Counted from the first letter of the stretch, positions 1 through 12,217 are shown. The stretch: 64,000 nucleotides of DNA from Porogramme epimiltina (GCA_900155495.1 FTLJ01000448.1:23833-87832); one strand, 5' to 3'. The notes: generated by a model not told the origin, from the sequence alone. Translations and numbers: made by a program.

Positions 1-660
1 CAGGAACCCGGAGCCGGGGGGCTGTACGATGGATATGCCTTCAACATCCAAAAACAGTGAGAGCGGGAGAGACCTTGCGCGCTCTAGGAACACATGGAAC
101 TCTTCGGTACGATGCACGTCCAGATGCGTCCACATGGATGGCGTTGCGAGGAGGACCTCGCGCCACCGCTTGCACACGAACGCCAGCACGATGATGGGGC
201 GCGTGTCAACTCTGAAACCCCCGGAGTCAGGATACTCGTCGTGGTCCTGATCCATCTGTAGGTGTTCTGTGAGAAGGGCACGGGCAGGGTTGCGCACGTC
301 CGCGGTGACCTCCTGGAAGATGTAGGCGAGGAGTTCATGTGGGAGACGGTGGACAGGGCGTAGACTGTTGATCTGTGCGTTTATCCCGGCCAGCGTGTCT
401 CGTAGAGAGACGGCGAGCGAATTGATAGCGGAGTGGGTTTTGTGTAGCTAAAACGTGTCATTTTGTTAGCGTTGGCTTCGCGAAAGAGCGAAATTCTTGA
501 ATAGTTCACTCACATCATCTGCTCTGCAGACATCAGGTTAGCGACAGCCACAGGATGTCATGGCTTTTTGGAGAACTCACTTTAACTCCTCGTTGCATCG
601 CCCATAAGCCGACTGCAGCTCGCCAACGGCTGCCGATAGCTTGTCTGTGGACTCGTCCAT
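1..660 (-). CDS. F-box protein, 5' part (runs off the left edge)
   Basis: N-terminal part of an F-box protein, a likely substrate adaptor of an SCF ubiquitin ligase. Model: complement of exons 581-660, 514-523 and <1-447. Joined in frame these give a short Leu-rich segment (SLRDTLAGINAQINSL) followed by the F-box start LPHELLAYIFQEV, and then VCKRWREVLLATPSMWTHLD, a typical mushroom F-box layout. The frame stays open to base 1; the leucine-rich C-terminal part lies outside the window. It is a close paralogue of the neighbour at 1768-4174. The codon equivalent to the neighbour's Met in exon 4 is Ile (ATA), which is harmless because both genes are translated from upstream exons. An upstream exon at 719-808, homologous to the neighbour's first exon, is 5 nt shorter and out of frame, so I place the start at the ATG in the 81-nt exon. 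F-box call sure; start inferred. Confidence 0.75.
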
Positions 661-808
661 CCTGAGGGGGCGACATCAGAGATTGGGCCGTCAAATAGAA
701 GAGGTTAGACATACCTACTTGAGAAGATCGGGTCTTCCCGCGCTGGCTACCGAATATCGAAAGTGGGAGCCTCGCGTTGCCGTTTGGAGTGACGAGGCCA
801 GCGCTCAT

Positions 809-1767
809 TCGCGTGCCTAGACGCGTTGTTTACCGGTGTTTGTCTGACCAAATCCACGTCAACATAACGCGGCTTGTCATATGATTGAGGTATCCTCAAT
901 TGTTATAGTATCATTGACGGTGTACACGTTCAGGAACAGTGAAGTTGGGAGCCGTTGGTAAGTACGGTTCGATATTCAGACTTTCAGTGGGAACATCTCA
1001 AAGGAGTTTATCACATTGTTCACAAGCGCCCTCTTCAGCCCTTCGAACTCTAGACTATGAGGGCTAGACGCATCGACTTGAATGGTTGGTGGGTTCCAGA
1101 GTATCCGTGATACCGACTCGGAGTGGTACAACAGGCTGCATGCAATGCGAGAATTCGGCGGAGACGGGTTCCATAGTCAACTCATTTTATAGGAGGTCGC
1201 CAGACCTGGGCTTCTCGGTATGAACGTTGTGATGACCTTGTCTATCTAGATGATAGCATCCAATATTCTAGCAAACACCCGTGTCGTCGTCGAAGTCCAC
1301 ATGGCTGCAGATATTTGATGCCTGTTCCATCCGGGTGTATGACGGCGAGGACCTGAAGACCGGCTGGATTGAAGTGACATCCTGGGAAAGTAGACATGGC
1401 ATCTTCCACCATATCGAGTACTAGTCGCGGGCAGTATGTTCCCAGTTATACGACTTCAACGTGCCTGACCATCTGTCAAGTGAGTAAAAGTTCGAAGCTA
1501 TGCTTTCTGAGCCTAGACACTAGCGTTAATATGCCGTACATCACGCAAACAGCCTGCAAATCATTCACAAACACTCAGCAGGCGTACGGATTGTAACTAG
1601 AGATATTACAACACAACTGGGACACGCGTGCATTGTTGCACGTTGTTGCATCGGTTCTGATAAATGTGCTACTAGTAGAACGTGAGCTGTAGTTATACAG
1701 ACGTAAAGACTGGGAAGTACCAGGGCAACATATACGAGCTCTCTCGAAAGAGTCGGCGCATTGCCGG
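809..1767. other. Intergenic: duplicated upstream region
   Basis: No convincing gene. From 809 to about 1450 the sequence resembles the region upstream of the second F-box gene (about 4175-4740), with shared stretches such as the one around ATGCGAGAAT and GCCAGGCCTG/GCCAGACCTG. It is therefore promoter-side DNA of the duplicated unit. Bases 1450-1767 are the 3' flank of the second F-box gene; I see nothing else there. Confidence 0.6.
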
Positions 1768-4174
1768 CTACCTTTTTCTACCCTGCTCAAATCGCGGGCG
1801 ATAGTCGGGATCCAGCGCCCAGTACCGCTCCTCCTCTTCGACCGCCTCCGTCCACATCTCCTTCCACACGAAGGGTATTGTCGCGTCCGGCGTAGGCTCC
1901 CCCGGAAGGAGCACGCGGAGCGTCTCCACGTGTTTCTCCAGGCCGGTGAACGCATCCCGAATCGCCTGGGCGGGGTGCGTGGGCACGTCGGTGTGCGTAT
2001 ACACCCCTGGGTCGGCGCCTTGGGGTTTGATGACGAACTCCCGCAAAGGGTGGCCCGCAAGCTTGCGCGTGACGAGCATCCGTTCTGTTATTCCCCGGTA
2101 GTGCACGAGGTCCATGTCGGAGGCGCCATTGGAGCGGAGCGTCATCGAGCGCAGCTCCGGACACAGTACGTCGGGCGTCTTCTCTAGCGCCATGCAGAGG
2201 CGAGTCAAGTTGAGGCATATGAAGTCGCCGTGAGACAGGTGGGAGTCTAACGACGGCCACGACAAGCCTATGCGTATGGTAAGGTCGACGACCCGTGGAG
2301 TGTGCTCGAGGATCTCGAGGATCGGATTGGGGTCTGTGTTCTCGATCACGATGCGGAGGGATGTGATGTTTGTGAGGGGAATTCTTGTGTGAAGCCCGCA
2401 CAGAGGCATGTTCCAGTCTTGGTCATTACCATGATCTTCTGGGTCCCAATACGCTTGGAACCAAAATCCGGACATTGGTCCTTCTAGTAGGATGTGCATC
2501 GCCTCGCCAAAGGACTGAATATCGAGTTGGTTGAAGTTGCAAAAGGTGGGGTTTCCCATAAGCGTGAAGTGTTGCTCTTCGGTGAATGCAATCTCATTGC
2601 AGCGGATGAGAACGTCAGGGCCGAATATGAGGAATGGGAGAATGCCAAGGGTAGTGCAATTGCAGTGAGTGAATGCGAGGGACCGAAGGTTGTCGAGCTG
2701 CACCGGTAGCGGCTGAAGTGCGGTCGAATGAAGGAGCGCAGTCGCGATGTGCAGATACAACACATTCGGAGCATGTTCTAGCACCCTGAGCATATCATCA
2801 ATGGAAAATCTGATGTTGAAGGAAATGTAGAGATGGGTGAGCAACGGAAAGTAGTTCCGGGGGAGCCAGATGGCTACCCGGGAAAGCGCTAGCGCTTTGA
2901 GCGAAGATGGTTCTGACTTCGGAAAGATATCGTATTGACCAGGGATTGTGAAGGAGTTTCGCCGTAGCTCTGGCAGACATACCGTCAGGCACTCGATGTG
3001 CGGCGCTGGATCGTGCAACCACAATGGTATAAGCATGTCCCGCGAGCGCACGACGATGTCAAGGCGACGAAGATTCGGGCTGCACTTTTTGATAGCGAGT
3101 TGTGCCATTCTAACCCGAAGGGCGTTTCCGTTCAGATTGATGACATCGTCGCTGTCATCATCTTCATCTTCATCTGTTTCGTCTTCTTCTTCGTCGTCTT
3201 CTTCTTCGTCATAATCTTCTTCCTCGTCTTCTTCCTCGTCATTTTGTAGGTCATCGTCTTCTTCGCTATTGTCAACATCCAGCTCGTCGTCCTCGTCTTC
3301 GTCAGATGCGTCCGTAGAGCCTGCCACGTTGGCGCCACTAGAGGCGGCGTCCCGCATCACGAAGTACCCCCGGAACCCAGTGTAGGGGGGCTGTGAAATA
3401 GAGATGCCTTCAACATCCAGAGACAACGAGAGCGGGAGGGATCTTGCGCGCTCTAGAAACACGCTGAACTCCTCGGCGCGGTGCGCGTCTAGGTGGGTCC
3501 ACATGGATGGCATCGCGAGGAGAACCTCGCGCCACCGCTTGCACACGGATGCGAGCAGGAATATGGGGCGCGTATCGACCCTGAAGATCCCAGAGTCAGA
3601 GTGCGCATCGTGATACCTGTACGCTTGTAGGTGGTGCGTGAGAGGGGCGCGGGCGGGGTTGCGCACGTCCGCAGTGACCTCCTGGAAGATGTAGGCGAGA
3701 AGCTCAGGCGGGAGACAATGTACAGTGCGTGAATTGTTAATTTGCGCGTTCATCGTGTCTTGTAGAGAGGGTGCGAGGGAATTAACAGCGGAGCGGGTTT
3801 TGCGCGACTAGGACGTGTCATTTAATTGGCGTCAGTCTTATGACGGAGCGTAACTATTGGATAGTGCACTCACATCGTCTGCCCTGTGGACATCGGGTTA
3901 ATGAAAGCTACTTGGCGGTATGGTTTTTATGGATAACTTACTTCAAGTCCTCATCGCATGACCCATCAGCGGACTGCAGCTCACCAACGACTGCCGACCG
4001 CTTGTTTGTAGACTCTTCCATGCTAAAGAGACAACATCGGTGAGTGAGACTTAACTCAGAAAAAGTTACACACACCTACTTAAGAAGCTTGGGTCTTCCC
4101 GCGCCGGCTACTGAATGTCGTGTCGACACTGGTGGCGTCGCGTTGCCGTTTGGAGTGACGAGGCCAGCGCTCAT
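1768..4174 (-). CDS. F-box protein with acidic insert
   Basis: Probable SCF-type F-box protein. Exons: 4080-4174, 3942-4022, 3874-3883 (only 10 nt) and 1768-3807. All junctions keep one frame, and exon 4 runs through the internal Met at 3753. The N-terminus is Ser-rich, then comes a short helix ending in INNSRTVHCLPPELLAYIF, where the F-box begins, followed by VCKRWREVLLAMPSMWTHLD. The rest (about 720 residues in all) has many Leu-containing repeats with the rhythm of LRR-like F-box proteins. A long Asp/Glu-rich tract encoded around 3150-3300 interrupts it and is probably disordered. Its substrate cannot be told from sequence. Tandem paralogue of the partial gene at 1-660. Introns 1-3 match in position between the copies, supporting the model. 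If exon 1 is untranslated, the ATG at 4019-4021 would be the start. Confidence 0.8.
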
Positions 4175-5342
4175 TCGTGTGTCTGAACGCGTTATTTACC
4201 GGTATTTGTCCGACCAAATCCACGTCAACACAACACTAGTCAATCAGACGTCCCGTAGTCTTCTAATAACATCTTTCACACCTACTGACCAGGGCTAGGT
4301 TGGTATACAACACAATTCATGTTCAGTATCTGGACCTTTCATTCGAGCTTCTCAAACGTTCACAGGCACTCTGCTCAGTCCTTGAACTAGAGTCAACTTG
4401 AACGATTGGTCTCGCTCTGGAGCGTCCGTGAGGATTGTTGGTATGACAGTCTCTGCGATGCGAGAATGCGGCGGAGATTGGTTCTGTTGTTAGCCCATTC
4501 TATGGGAGCCGCCAGGCCTGAGCCGTTTGTCCCTGCCTATGTGGATGTCAACGTTCAACATTCTTAAGACACTCGTGCCGTTGATGAAGTTTAGACAACT
4601 GAGAATATTTGGCGTTAGTTCCATCCGAGTGTACGCAGGTTGAGGTGATATTCTGGAAAGGTGGATAGGGCACCTTGTGTATAGTGTGTCCTACTAGGAG
4701 GGCTCGGGGCCTTTCTGTCTGCATTGAAATGTAAGCGGCGTGTTGTGATTTGTTTAAGACAGCGTGCTTAAGCTGGTCAAGGCGTAACCTGCGTGCGGGG
4801 AGACCCCGGCACGCAGACGTAATAAGTGTATTCTCATTGGCCGCGAGCGCACCGTGTGTTGCAACCCAGCCACATAGCCGCAGTGACCGCCTCTCTGGAC
4901 GAGCCAAATTCCGAAGTGCAATAACAATGCTCTGGAAGGAAAGGAATTGAGAACCCTAATGATGCAGGCGCCACGGCGCCAAGAAGAGTAGTAGGTAGTA
5001 TCTTCAACGTCATCGGTTCTCTTCGTATCATCACGGAAGAGACATAGGCTAGCAGGACACGCACGGAACGCGTTCGGGAACAACGCGCCTTTCATGCCGA
5101 TGTTTGACGGGGCCTCGATATGTCGAGCCATGAGCGCGGAATTAACGGCCGCTCTAGGCTAGGTCTAGACCCTCTTGATAGAGCGACTAGGGGGGTCGGT
5201 ATCCGCAACGACGTTGCGCTCGGCGTAGCTCATGCGTCCGTCTGCAAAGAGTGATACGACGAATTATATGTCTAGTGGAACGCGGATTAATTGCGCAAGG
5301 AGTGCTCGTAGTACATTGAAGTAGGACGCCGAGTATGCGCGA
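4175..5342. other. Intergenic region
   Basis: 4175-4740 is the upstream partner of the duplicated segment at 809-1450. From 4740 to 5342, open frames on both strands (for example 4548-5131, minus) have no recognisable motif and lack plausible splice extension. I see no RNA gene here. The right end is the 3' flank of the COX4 gene. Confidence 0.5.
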
Positions 5343-5923
5343 TTAGTGGTGCTCGTGAGCGTGCTCGGAGCCGTGGAAGTCGAGCGCGTAGACTGAGAAG
5401 AAGTATGCACATGAGTGGGGTGGAGGAAGGGAATGATAGGGGACGCACCAGAGCCGCACTCGGGGCAGCGGCGGTTCTTCTTGTTGGTGAGGGTCATCCA
5501 GAGAAGCTCATGCGACTCGGCGGGGACACCAGTGCAGCCAATGACACGCTCGGGCTCCTGCATACGCGAAGAGGAAGCAACTTGAGATGCTGTTGCACCT
5601 GGAGGGATATGCCAAATGCTTACCGCGGAGAAGACCTTGACGGGGTCAGCGACGGTACCAAGGCGGGAGGAGTCGAGGGGCTTGAGGTCGAAAATCTCAA
5701 CGCCCTCAAGGGCACCGAGAATTTGAAGACGCTCGAGACCGGTGGACTGGTTGACGTCGGTGGGGATCTCGCCAGCCTTCGCACCCTCACCGTAGATTTC
5801 GGGGGTGGGGTGGTCGGAGCGGCGCGCGGCGGTGGAGGAGATGGCGCGCACGGCGGCCAGGCGCGCAGGCTTGAAGGCCGCGCGGGCAGCGAAGGAGGCG
5901 GGGCGGAGGGCGGCGGCGAACAT
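5343..5923 (-). CDS. COX4: Cytochrome c oxidase subunit 4 (mammalian COX5B homologue)
   Basis: Nuclear-encoded zinc-binding subunit of mitochondrial complex IV. Exons 5624-5923, 5449-5557 and 5393-side exon 5343-5392, with 66-nt and 56-nt introns, give a 152-residue protein, a normal length for fungal Cox4. Residues 1 to about 35 are rich in Ala, Arg and Ser with no acidic residue, a mitochondrial presequence. The mature part has HPTPEIYGEGAKAGEIPTDVNQ, then LERLQILGALEG. Then come RVIGCTG and NKKNRRCPECGS..YALDF; the Cys of IGCTG and the Cys-x2-Cys of RCPECG are the zinc ligands known for this family. The last residues are His-rich (HAHEHH). Intron 2 splits the CPECGS codon run, and splicing restores the expected YALDF. 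It ends about 500 bp from the divergently read CAX-family gene. Confidence 0.92.
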
Positions 5924-6426
5924 GGTTTTTGGAGAGCAGGAGGAGGACGGCGGGGAGAGGGACGACCAGCGGACGGGCGTCCCTCGTGTCGCCGTGGACC
6001 GTGACGAGCCGGGTCACACTGGCGCGACGCGCGTTACGGGGGTGTGACGGAAGCACGGGGATCACCCGGTGTGGCCCGGCCGAGAGAGGGAGCGCGCGAC
6101 CGATGATGCAACGCGTTTCGGGGCGGGCGGGGTGCCCAAAAAGGCAGTGGGGCTTGGATCGAAGCACTGGAGCCACTTTACCGCGGCGTCTTCGCAGCTT
6201 CTTGTCGGCTTTGGCGGGGAGCGTCGATGCCGGCTCGCGACTGGCTCGGGGCGGACGCTTGGAGCGGGCTGCTAGTCCTCTTTTCTCGCAGCCGAACGCG
6301 CCATGCTATCCGCCTCCGACCAGCCTTTCAACCCGCCGCCATCTCCTCGGTCACCGGTGACCCCCCACATTCCTTTCACCCGCCTCTCCCTCATCTCCTG
6401 AGCCCCGCCCACGCCCGGGACAGACT
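5924..6426. other. Divergent promoter between COX4 and the CAX exchanger
   Basis: Gene-free, GC-rich divergent promoter of about 500 bp. A short open frame begins with an ATG at 6303 and is out of frame with the exchanger. It could be an upstream ORF or an unrecognised first exon. No RNA gene or repeat seen. Confidence 0.5.
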
Positions 6427-9400
6427 ATGCTCACCTACTCGTCGACCAGAGAGCCCCTAGCACCCTCAAGACACGATGCCTTGTCCCCATCGTCCTCAGA
6501 CGACAAATGCACAACCGGCCTCCGCCCACTACCTCTCCCGGTCATGTCTCGATCATCGACGCGAGCATCCTCCGCATCCTACACTTCAACCACGCCTCTG
6601 AATGTCCACGCGAAAGTTCAAGACAATGAACAACCCTCGCTCCTACAGAGGCTCTTCCCGGGATGGCGCTCGAACACACGGCGCGCACAATACGACCGCG
6701 AAGCTCAACATTCCGACGCTCTATCGGAAAAGAACGGCAGTAGCGACAAACCCCCACTACGCATGTGGGATGGCTGGCGCGCCATCCTATTTGATTCATG
6801 CAAGTTAACTTCCACGGGCTCGGTTTGCTTGAATTGACCTATTATATGCAGGGTTCAACCTCCTCATCTTCCTAGTACCAGTCGCGGTGCGTGACCTCTA
6901 TGCCATGCATCCTCAGGCATCTCAATCGACTGTGCACAGGGCATCTTGAAGCTATCCTCACCAGGATCCGAGACGCTCATCTTCACAGGTGGGGCTTGTA
7001 GCGCCTTCGCCAAAGTGCATATTTTTACCTCTCCGCGCCCGCAGCATGTCTACTCGCGATGATTCCCTTGGTGAAGGTCGGTTCTGGCGCCTTGGTTGAA
7101 CGGTTTCATGCCGCCCGTCCAGAAAAACCCACGGGCTAATCGCGTCTCCGCAGCTCCACGATCTCGCTACGCGGGTGCTCTCTCGGCGGATAGGCGGAAC
7201 GAGGACCGGTTTGCTCAACTCTAGTTTAGTGAGTTCTACGCCCGCCTTCCCTGTCCGCGCGTTTGTCTGATCATTCCATGTCATGGAACGATTAGAGTAA
7301 CATGTGCGTTAAATATAATTTATCAGTCGCTCCTGCCTTCGTACTAATCCTAGCGTAGTGTGGAGCTAGTTGTCGCGGTAAGTCAGTTGCCACTGAGATT
7401 GATACATGCATCCTCAACGACTATTATTAGATCATCGCCCTGCGAAAATGCGAATTGAGGGTAGTGCAGTCATCTCGTACGTATCTGTTTTGGGGGGAAA
7501 TTCGGTGGCTAATAAACTAGCAGTGATCGGCGCAATGCTGAGCAAACTCCGTAGGTTCTCCTTAGCAAGTCCAAATGCTCTATCTAACATTTCCCCATGG
7601 TGTGAAGTGCTCATCCTGGGGATGTGTTTCTTCGCTGGTGGACTGAAGTTCACCGAACAAGGCTTCGATTCTAGTGAGCATACCTCTGGTCTTAGTCGAC
7701 GCTTACGTCTGACGGGAATTCTACCTACCAGCCGCGACCCAAATCCACTCATCGCTACTCAGCATCAGCGTTGGCGCGGTTTTGCTTCCCGCCGCCTTTC
7801 ACTTTGCGCTCACATATAGCAAAGACGGCGACGCAGATGATGCATTGACTCTTCAGCAACAGAAGGACGATATCCTGCGCATGAGCCACGGCGTAAGTAG
7901 GACATCTGATTGAAAAGATTGTGTGCTCACGTCCCTCGCCATCCAGGTTGCCATAGTACTCTTGTTCAGTAAGCAAAGACTTCTCTCGACGACTAGCCGA
8001 TCCTGACAGGCTATTGCTTTCGCAGTCTACGTCTCATACTTGGTATTCCAGCTATGGTCTCATACCCACCTCTACAAAGACAGCACACAGCCCAGCAACA
8101 AGCTCCCAGTCGCCGAGTCCGTCAAGTCCGCAACCATGCGCATGCGCGAAAAGGTCGACATCCGCGAGCGCCTCTCTCTAGAACGGCTCCGCACCGCGTC
8201 CGGCTCCCGCCAAACCCTGCGCTCGGTCGTGAACAGCCCGCGCCTCTTCCATCGCTCGCGCTCAGACAAGGTCAGCCCGCTCGAAGAGGAGCCGGAGACG
8301 ACCCTCGACCTCGGCGACCCCCGCAGCGCCAGCCCGTACCTCCACCCGGCCCGCACGCACTCCGTCGGGAGCGGCGGCGGCGGAGGTAAATCGGCGTTCC
8401 TCCTCTCGCCGTTCGCGACGACCTCGCAGGTCACGCTCGCGGGCCCCGCCGTGCCGCCCGGGCCCGGCGACTCGACCGTGCGCCTGGTGCCCGACCAGCA
8501 GCGGTTCGTCCTCGGCCACGCCGACGGCGGCTCGGACTCGGACTCGATGCCGGCCACGCCCGACCGGTACTTGTCCTCGCCCTCGCCCTCGCCCGGGTCG
8601 GACTCGGAATCGGATAGACGGTGGGGTGGCGCCGGAGCGGGCGGCGGTGGGCAAGGCGGCGCGCCGCGGGAGAGCCGGGGGCGGTCGCGCACGCTGAGCG
8701 CGGTGCTGTCCGCGTACTACCACACGATGAGCAGGGAGCACAGCCAGGAGCGGTACCGCGGCGCGCGGGCGAGCGTAGTGGAGGAGCCGCCGAGCCGCAC
8801 GGGGTCCAGGCTGTGGCAGGCGTCGCCGGAGCGGTACGGGAGCCAGGTGGGGCCGTTGGAGAGCACGCCGACGCTCGCCCCGCCGCCGCTGCCCGCGCAC
8901 GCTCCGGAGGAGGAGCTGAGCTGGACGCTGACGATCTTGCTGTTGATGTCCGTGACTGTGGTGAGTGCCGTTTTCCTTCGCTCTAAACGTGGTTAGGTGC
9001 TTGTTTTCTCATCGGAACGGGTGGGCAGCTCGTCGCGGTCAACGCGGAGTGGATGGTCGACACTATGGATCATGTTTCGCCTTCGCTGAGCAAGGAGTGG
9101 ATCGGCCTTATTCTTCTGCCTTCTGTCAGCGCACTTGCTGGTGAGGACATTGCGCATTATATCTCGTTACGTCTTTCTCATCTGTTGCCATAGAATGTAT
9201 CACTGCTATCAACGTCTCGGTGAAGGACCAACTTTCGCTCAGCATTAGCGTAGCGGTGGGCTCGACGATCGTGAGTAGACTTTGCGTGTTGCGCCAGTAG
9301 CGATTCTCACTAAATCGTACGCGCGCACAGCAAACAGCCTTGTTCGTCATTCCGGCCATGGTCATACTGGGGTGGGTCCTGGGCAAACCTCTGGCGCTCC

Positions 9401-9793
9401 TGTTCGACCCGTTCGAATCCGTGGTGCTATACATCTCGGGTTCGTAGTTGTCACGCGTATATATGCCGTTTTATTGACACTAAGTCTTCTTTTCCAGTGC
9501 ATACTATGGGATATGTCGTTGCCGATGGCAAGTCCAACTGGCTAGAAGGCGTAATTCTCGTCTGTCCGTATCAATTGTTCTTACCTATCCCTGGCCGCAG
9601 ATCTGACTGGGCTGATTTACAGGCCTCTACGTCGTGATCGCCGTGTCCTTCTGGTTCTACCCAGGTAAGCTTGCCTTGATGTCCTGCGATACGCACATTT
9701 TGAACGGGACACTTCGTAGGCTCAAACTTCTCGTCAAACCTCGCCGTCTGCACCATGTCTCCGCCGATCAGCATCGACAGCATACACCTCTGA
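6427..9793 (+). CDS. CAX-family vacuolar cation/proton exchanger with long central loop
   Basis: Membrane exchanger of the Ca2+:cation antiporter superfamily, expected in the vacuole membrane. About 14 small exons assemble into an N-terminal cytosolic part, then FNLLIFLVPVA, ETLIFT, LLAMIPLVK, LHDLATRVLSRRIGG, LLNSS..VELVVA, LRKCELRVVQSS, LILGMCFFAGGL and HSSLLSISVGAVLLPAAFHF. The second half has ECITAINVSVKDQLSLSIS, VGSTIQTALFVIPA and GKSNWLEGV, ending about 30 residues after YVVIAVSFWFYPG. Both conserved acidic residues are kept (VEL and AEC). The Gly-Asn that usually precedes them in Vcx1-type proteins is absent in both repeats. A loop of about 270 residues rich in Ser, Pro and Gly (about 8080-8920) separates the halves. 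Intron 1 is GC-AG (6800-6851). The start at 6427 is uncertain; Met at 6544 is an alternative. The cation is not determined. Confidence 0.85.
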
Positions 9794-10292
9794 GCGCCCC
9801 ACCTGCCCGTGTAACTGATCATACATACTATCGATCTTCCGCGACCTCCGCGAGGTCGTCTCATGCATCACTACGAAGACTTCACAATGGACACATAGTT
9901 TGAACCTTGTGCATCTTCGCTCACGCCTACGACTCTCCCTACACAGGACTAATCATTCTCCGCGTAGATACTAGATCACAATCACATTCATTCCGTAGAT
10001 ACTCCCACCATACGCGTCTTGCCTCCTCGAGGGGTACATATATCCAACACACAGTACCATGCAGAGCGCACACTGTACATTGTAGCACTAGCCACCGAGC
10101 TTCGGCCATCACCTGGTCGCTCGTCTTGTACCTACATACTTACTAGGACTACTATCACCCTAGGCAATCGGAGATTCCGAACCCACAGAACTTGTTTTGT
10201 TGTGATACCCAACGAGAGACGGCGTGCCCTAGTCGGGTTTTAAGGAGAGTATGGAATACAACAGTGGGTAGCAGCTGATAATCGCACATCGT
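9794..10292. other. Convergent intergenic region
   Basis: Tail-to-tail spacer between the exchanger and CTU2, about 500 bp. It is richer in A and T than the flanking genes and holds only short open frames with no motif. It presumably carries both 3' UTRs. Confidence 0.5.
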
Positions 10293-12217
10293 CTAATCCA
10301 ACAGAAACTCGCCCACGACTCCTTTCATCGCCTCCTGTGACATTCGGGTCGTGCTGAAGACTTCATCGTCCCCCTTGAACTCTCCGTCGAGGGCCTCGGG
10401 GAGTGTCGTCGCCGTTGCCGCAGCGGCAGCGATTCGCGCTTCGGTCCACACAGGTAGCGCGACCACCCCACCACTGGTAATATCCGCAGGCCACGGCGCG
10501 GGAGCGGGTCGCGCACTCCTGCTTGTGAGCGTGGTGTGGCACGGGTAGCATAGGAGGGACGCAAGGGATACAGATGCGGGCGACGTTGCGGGAGGTTGGT
10601 CAGGGAGCGAGGTCGGAAGCGACGGCCGGGCGCGGATCGAGATACGCTCTTTCCACTCTTGCACGCCCTGCTGCACGGGACTGAGGCAAGGTGGGATCGT
10701 CAGCATCGCTGAGGATACGAAGAAAGAGCAGAGACGCACCGCCCGCAGAGGGCGCATGCATCAGCCACTGCGCCTTTGGGTGCGAGCTTGCCGCATGTCC
10801 GGACGATGGTGGACACGGTGGAAGGGTAGTCTTTCTCCAGTCCGACAATGAAGTCTTCATGAAGAGGAACAGTGCGGTGAAGTCCAATGAGAGGAGAATC
10901 AAAATCCACGGAACACATGCACGCACCTTTCGTCAGAGTGCCAATCCCGGGCTTTGCCCCAGCCCACGCCCACTTTTCCTTGCCTACAATGGGGATGGCG
11001 GACCACCAAGCCCACGCGGCACATTCCTTCATCCCGATGTCGCGCAGCGGGCGGACAACGCGTATTGTGCGCCCTTGCTCAACCTTCGCGCTCTTCCGCC
11101 CCTTATTCCTCTCTTCGTCAGGCCGTGCTGGCTGAGGGGAGATATCACGAAGTCGAGCATCTGGACTCCACTCTTCAAACGTCTCCTCGCGCACGTTGAA
11201 GCCGGAACCTTGCGCGACGCCGGAGATGAGGGAGACCGCGAGGCTGGTGAGCGAGGTACCGAGGACGAGGTGCGAGGAGCCGGTCTGTGTGGCGGTGTGT
11301 AGGAGGAGAAGGCGGATGAGGGTTTGGATGGAGGCGTGTGCGGCGGTAGGGGTTGGAAGGGAGGAGAGGTAAGTGCGGAGGGCAACGAGGGGATCCGAGT
11401 GGGATTGGATGAGAGGTTCGATGGGGAGCACTTGGGGGACGTGAGGATGAAGACTTGGTTTATATGCTGGACGGCTTACATTCGTCCGAGAGGATTGCGC
11501 CAGTGTCATTCAGCACGGTGCTCCCGCCCACTTTCTCCCACCATGTCCGATCAAAGGCGTACTGTATTCGGAGGGGAACGAAGTCGAGGTCGTCATATTT
11601 CGAAACAAATTGGGTGACTTCATCTGTGCGATTCCTCGTCTACTTTTCGGCGTCAGCTTCCGTAGAAAGTCGAGCGACGGATGACTGACCCCTGGGAATG
11701 CGTCGCAGACCTCAACATAACACACGGTGATCTTCTTCCACACCCTTTCATGGCGAGGATGATCGCGGCCGCCGTCCGACGGCATCGTGGCTTTGTCGAG
11801 CGCCACATAGCATCGGTGTACAAGATCGAGGAGTACCGAGGAGCCGAGTCCCCCAGAAAACCCGACAAGGAGGTTGCCTGACGGCTTGAGGGAAGTCTTC
11901 CTAGGTCCGTCTGGTTTGGGGTTCACATGAGGCTCCAGCGCGCGACGGAACTTGTGGGTGATCAGGGGCAGAAAGCAGTTCCTGCTTGGTGTTAGTCCTC
12001 ATGCTGCCTCGAGTGAACGCTTATGACAGACTTGCAGTAGACTGCGTGTCTAATGACGAGATTTCCTTCGGCGTCCTTGCATCGTACGCAGTTTTTCGTC
12101 TTGTCGTACTTCTTGCGGCCTGCAGGTCCGCTCGCATCAAACCGAGGAAACACATGCTAGCAGTAGCTTACGTTGCATCAACGCATCTGGCTCTGTTTGC
12201 GGGTTTCCGCACGACAT
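10293..12217 (-). CDS. CTU2: Cytoplasmic tRNA 2-thiolation protein 2
   Basis: Partner of Ctu1 (Ncs6) in the Urm1-dependent complex that thiolates U34 of cytosolic tRNA-Lys, -Glu and -Gln. Seven exons: 12172-12217, 12032-12119, 11690-11981, 11480-11639, 10927-11430, 10740-10854 and 10293-10680. All phases agree and give 530 residues, close to family length. Visible features: KNCVRCKDAEG near residue 35, the PP-loop-derived GFSGGLGSSVLLDLV, AFPG followed by RTDEV, a central HLVLGTSLTSLAVSLISGVAQG, and a C-terminal LAPKGAVADACALCGR Cys pair followed by a second Cys pair, LLCYPCH. In the loop, SGGLGSS replaces the catalytic SGGxDS of Ctu1, as expected for the non-catalytic Ctu2 subunit. The yeast name is NCS2. 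It is divergent from the uridine kinase gene, with 235 bp between start codons. Confidence 0.9.

Larger units (their letters stand above)
1..4740. repeat. Tandem duplication of an F-box gene and its upstream region
   Basis: Bases 1 to about 1450 align by eye with about 3360-4740 across the F-box 5' coding region, three small exons and their introns, and several hundred bases upstream. The repeat unit is about 3.35 kb. Divergence is visible but introns and splice sites are conserved, so the duplication is not very recent. Confidence 0.7.

Noticed and set aside
4548..5131. Overlapping minus-strand open frames
   Set aside because: No motif and partly within the duplicated noncoding upstream region.
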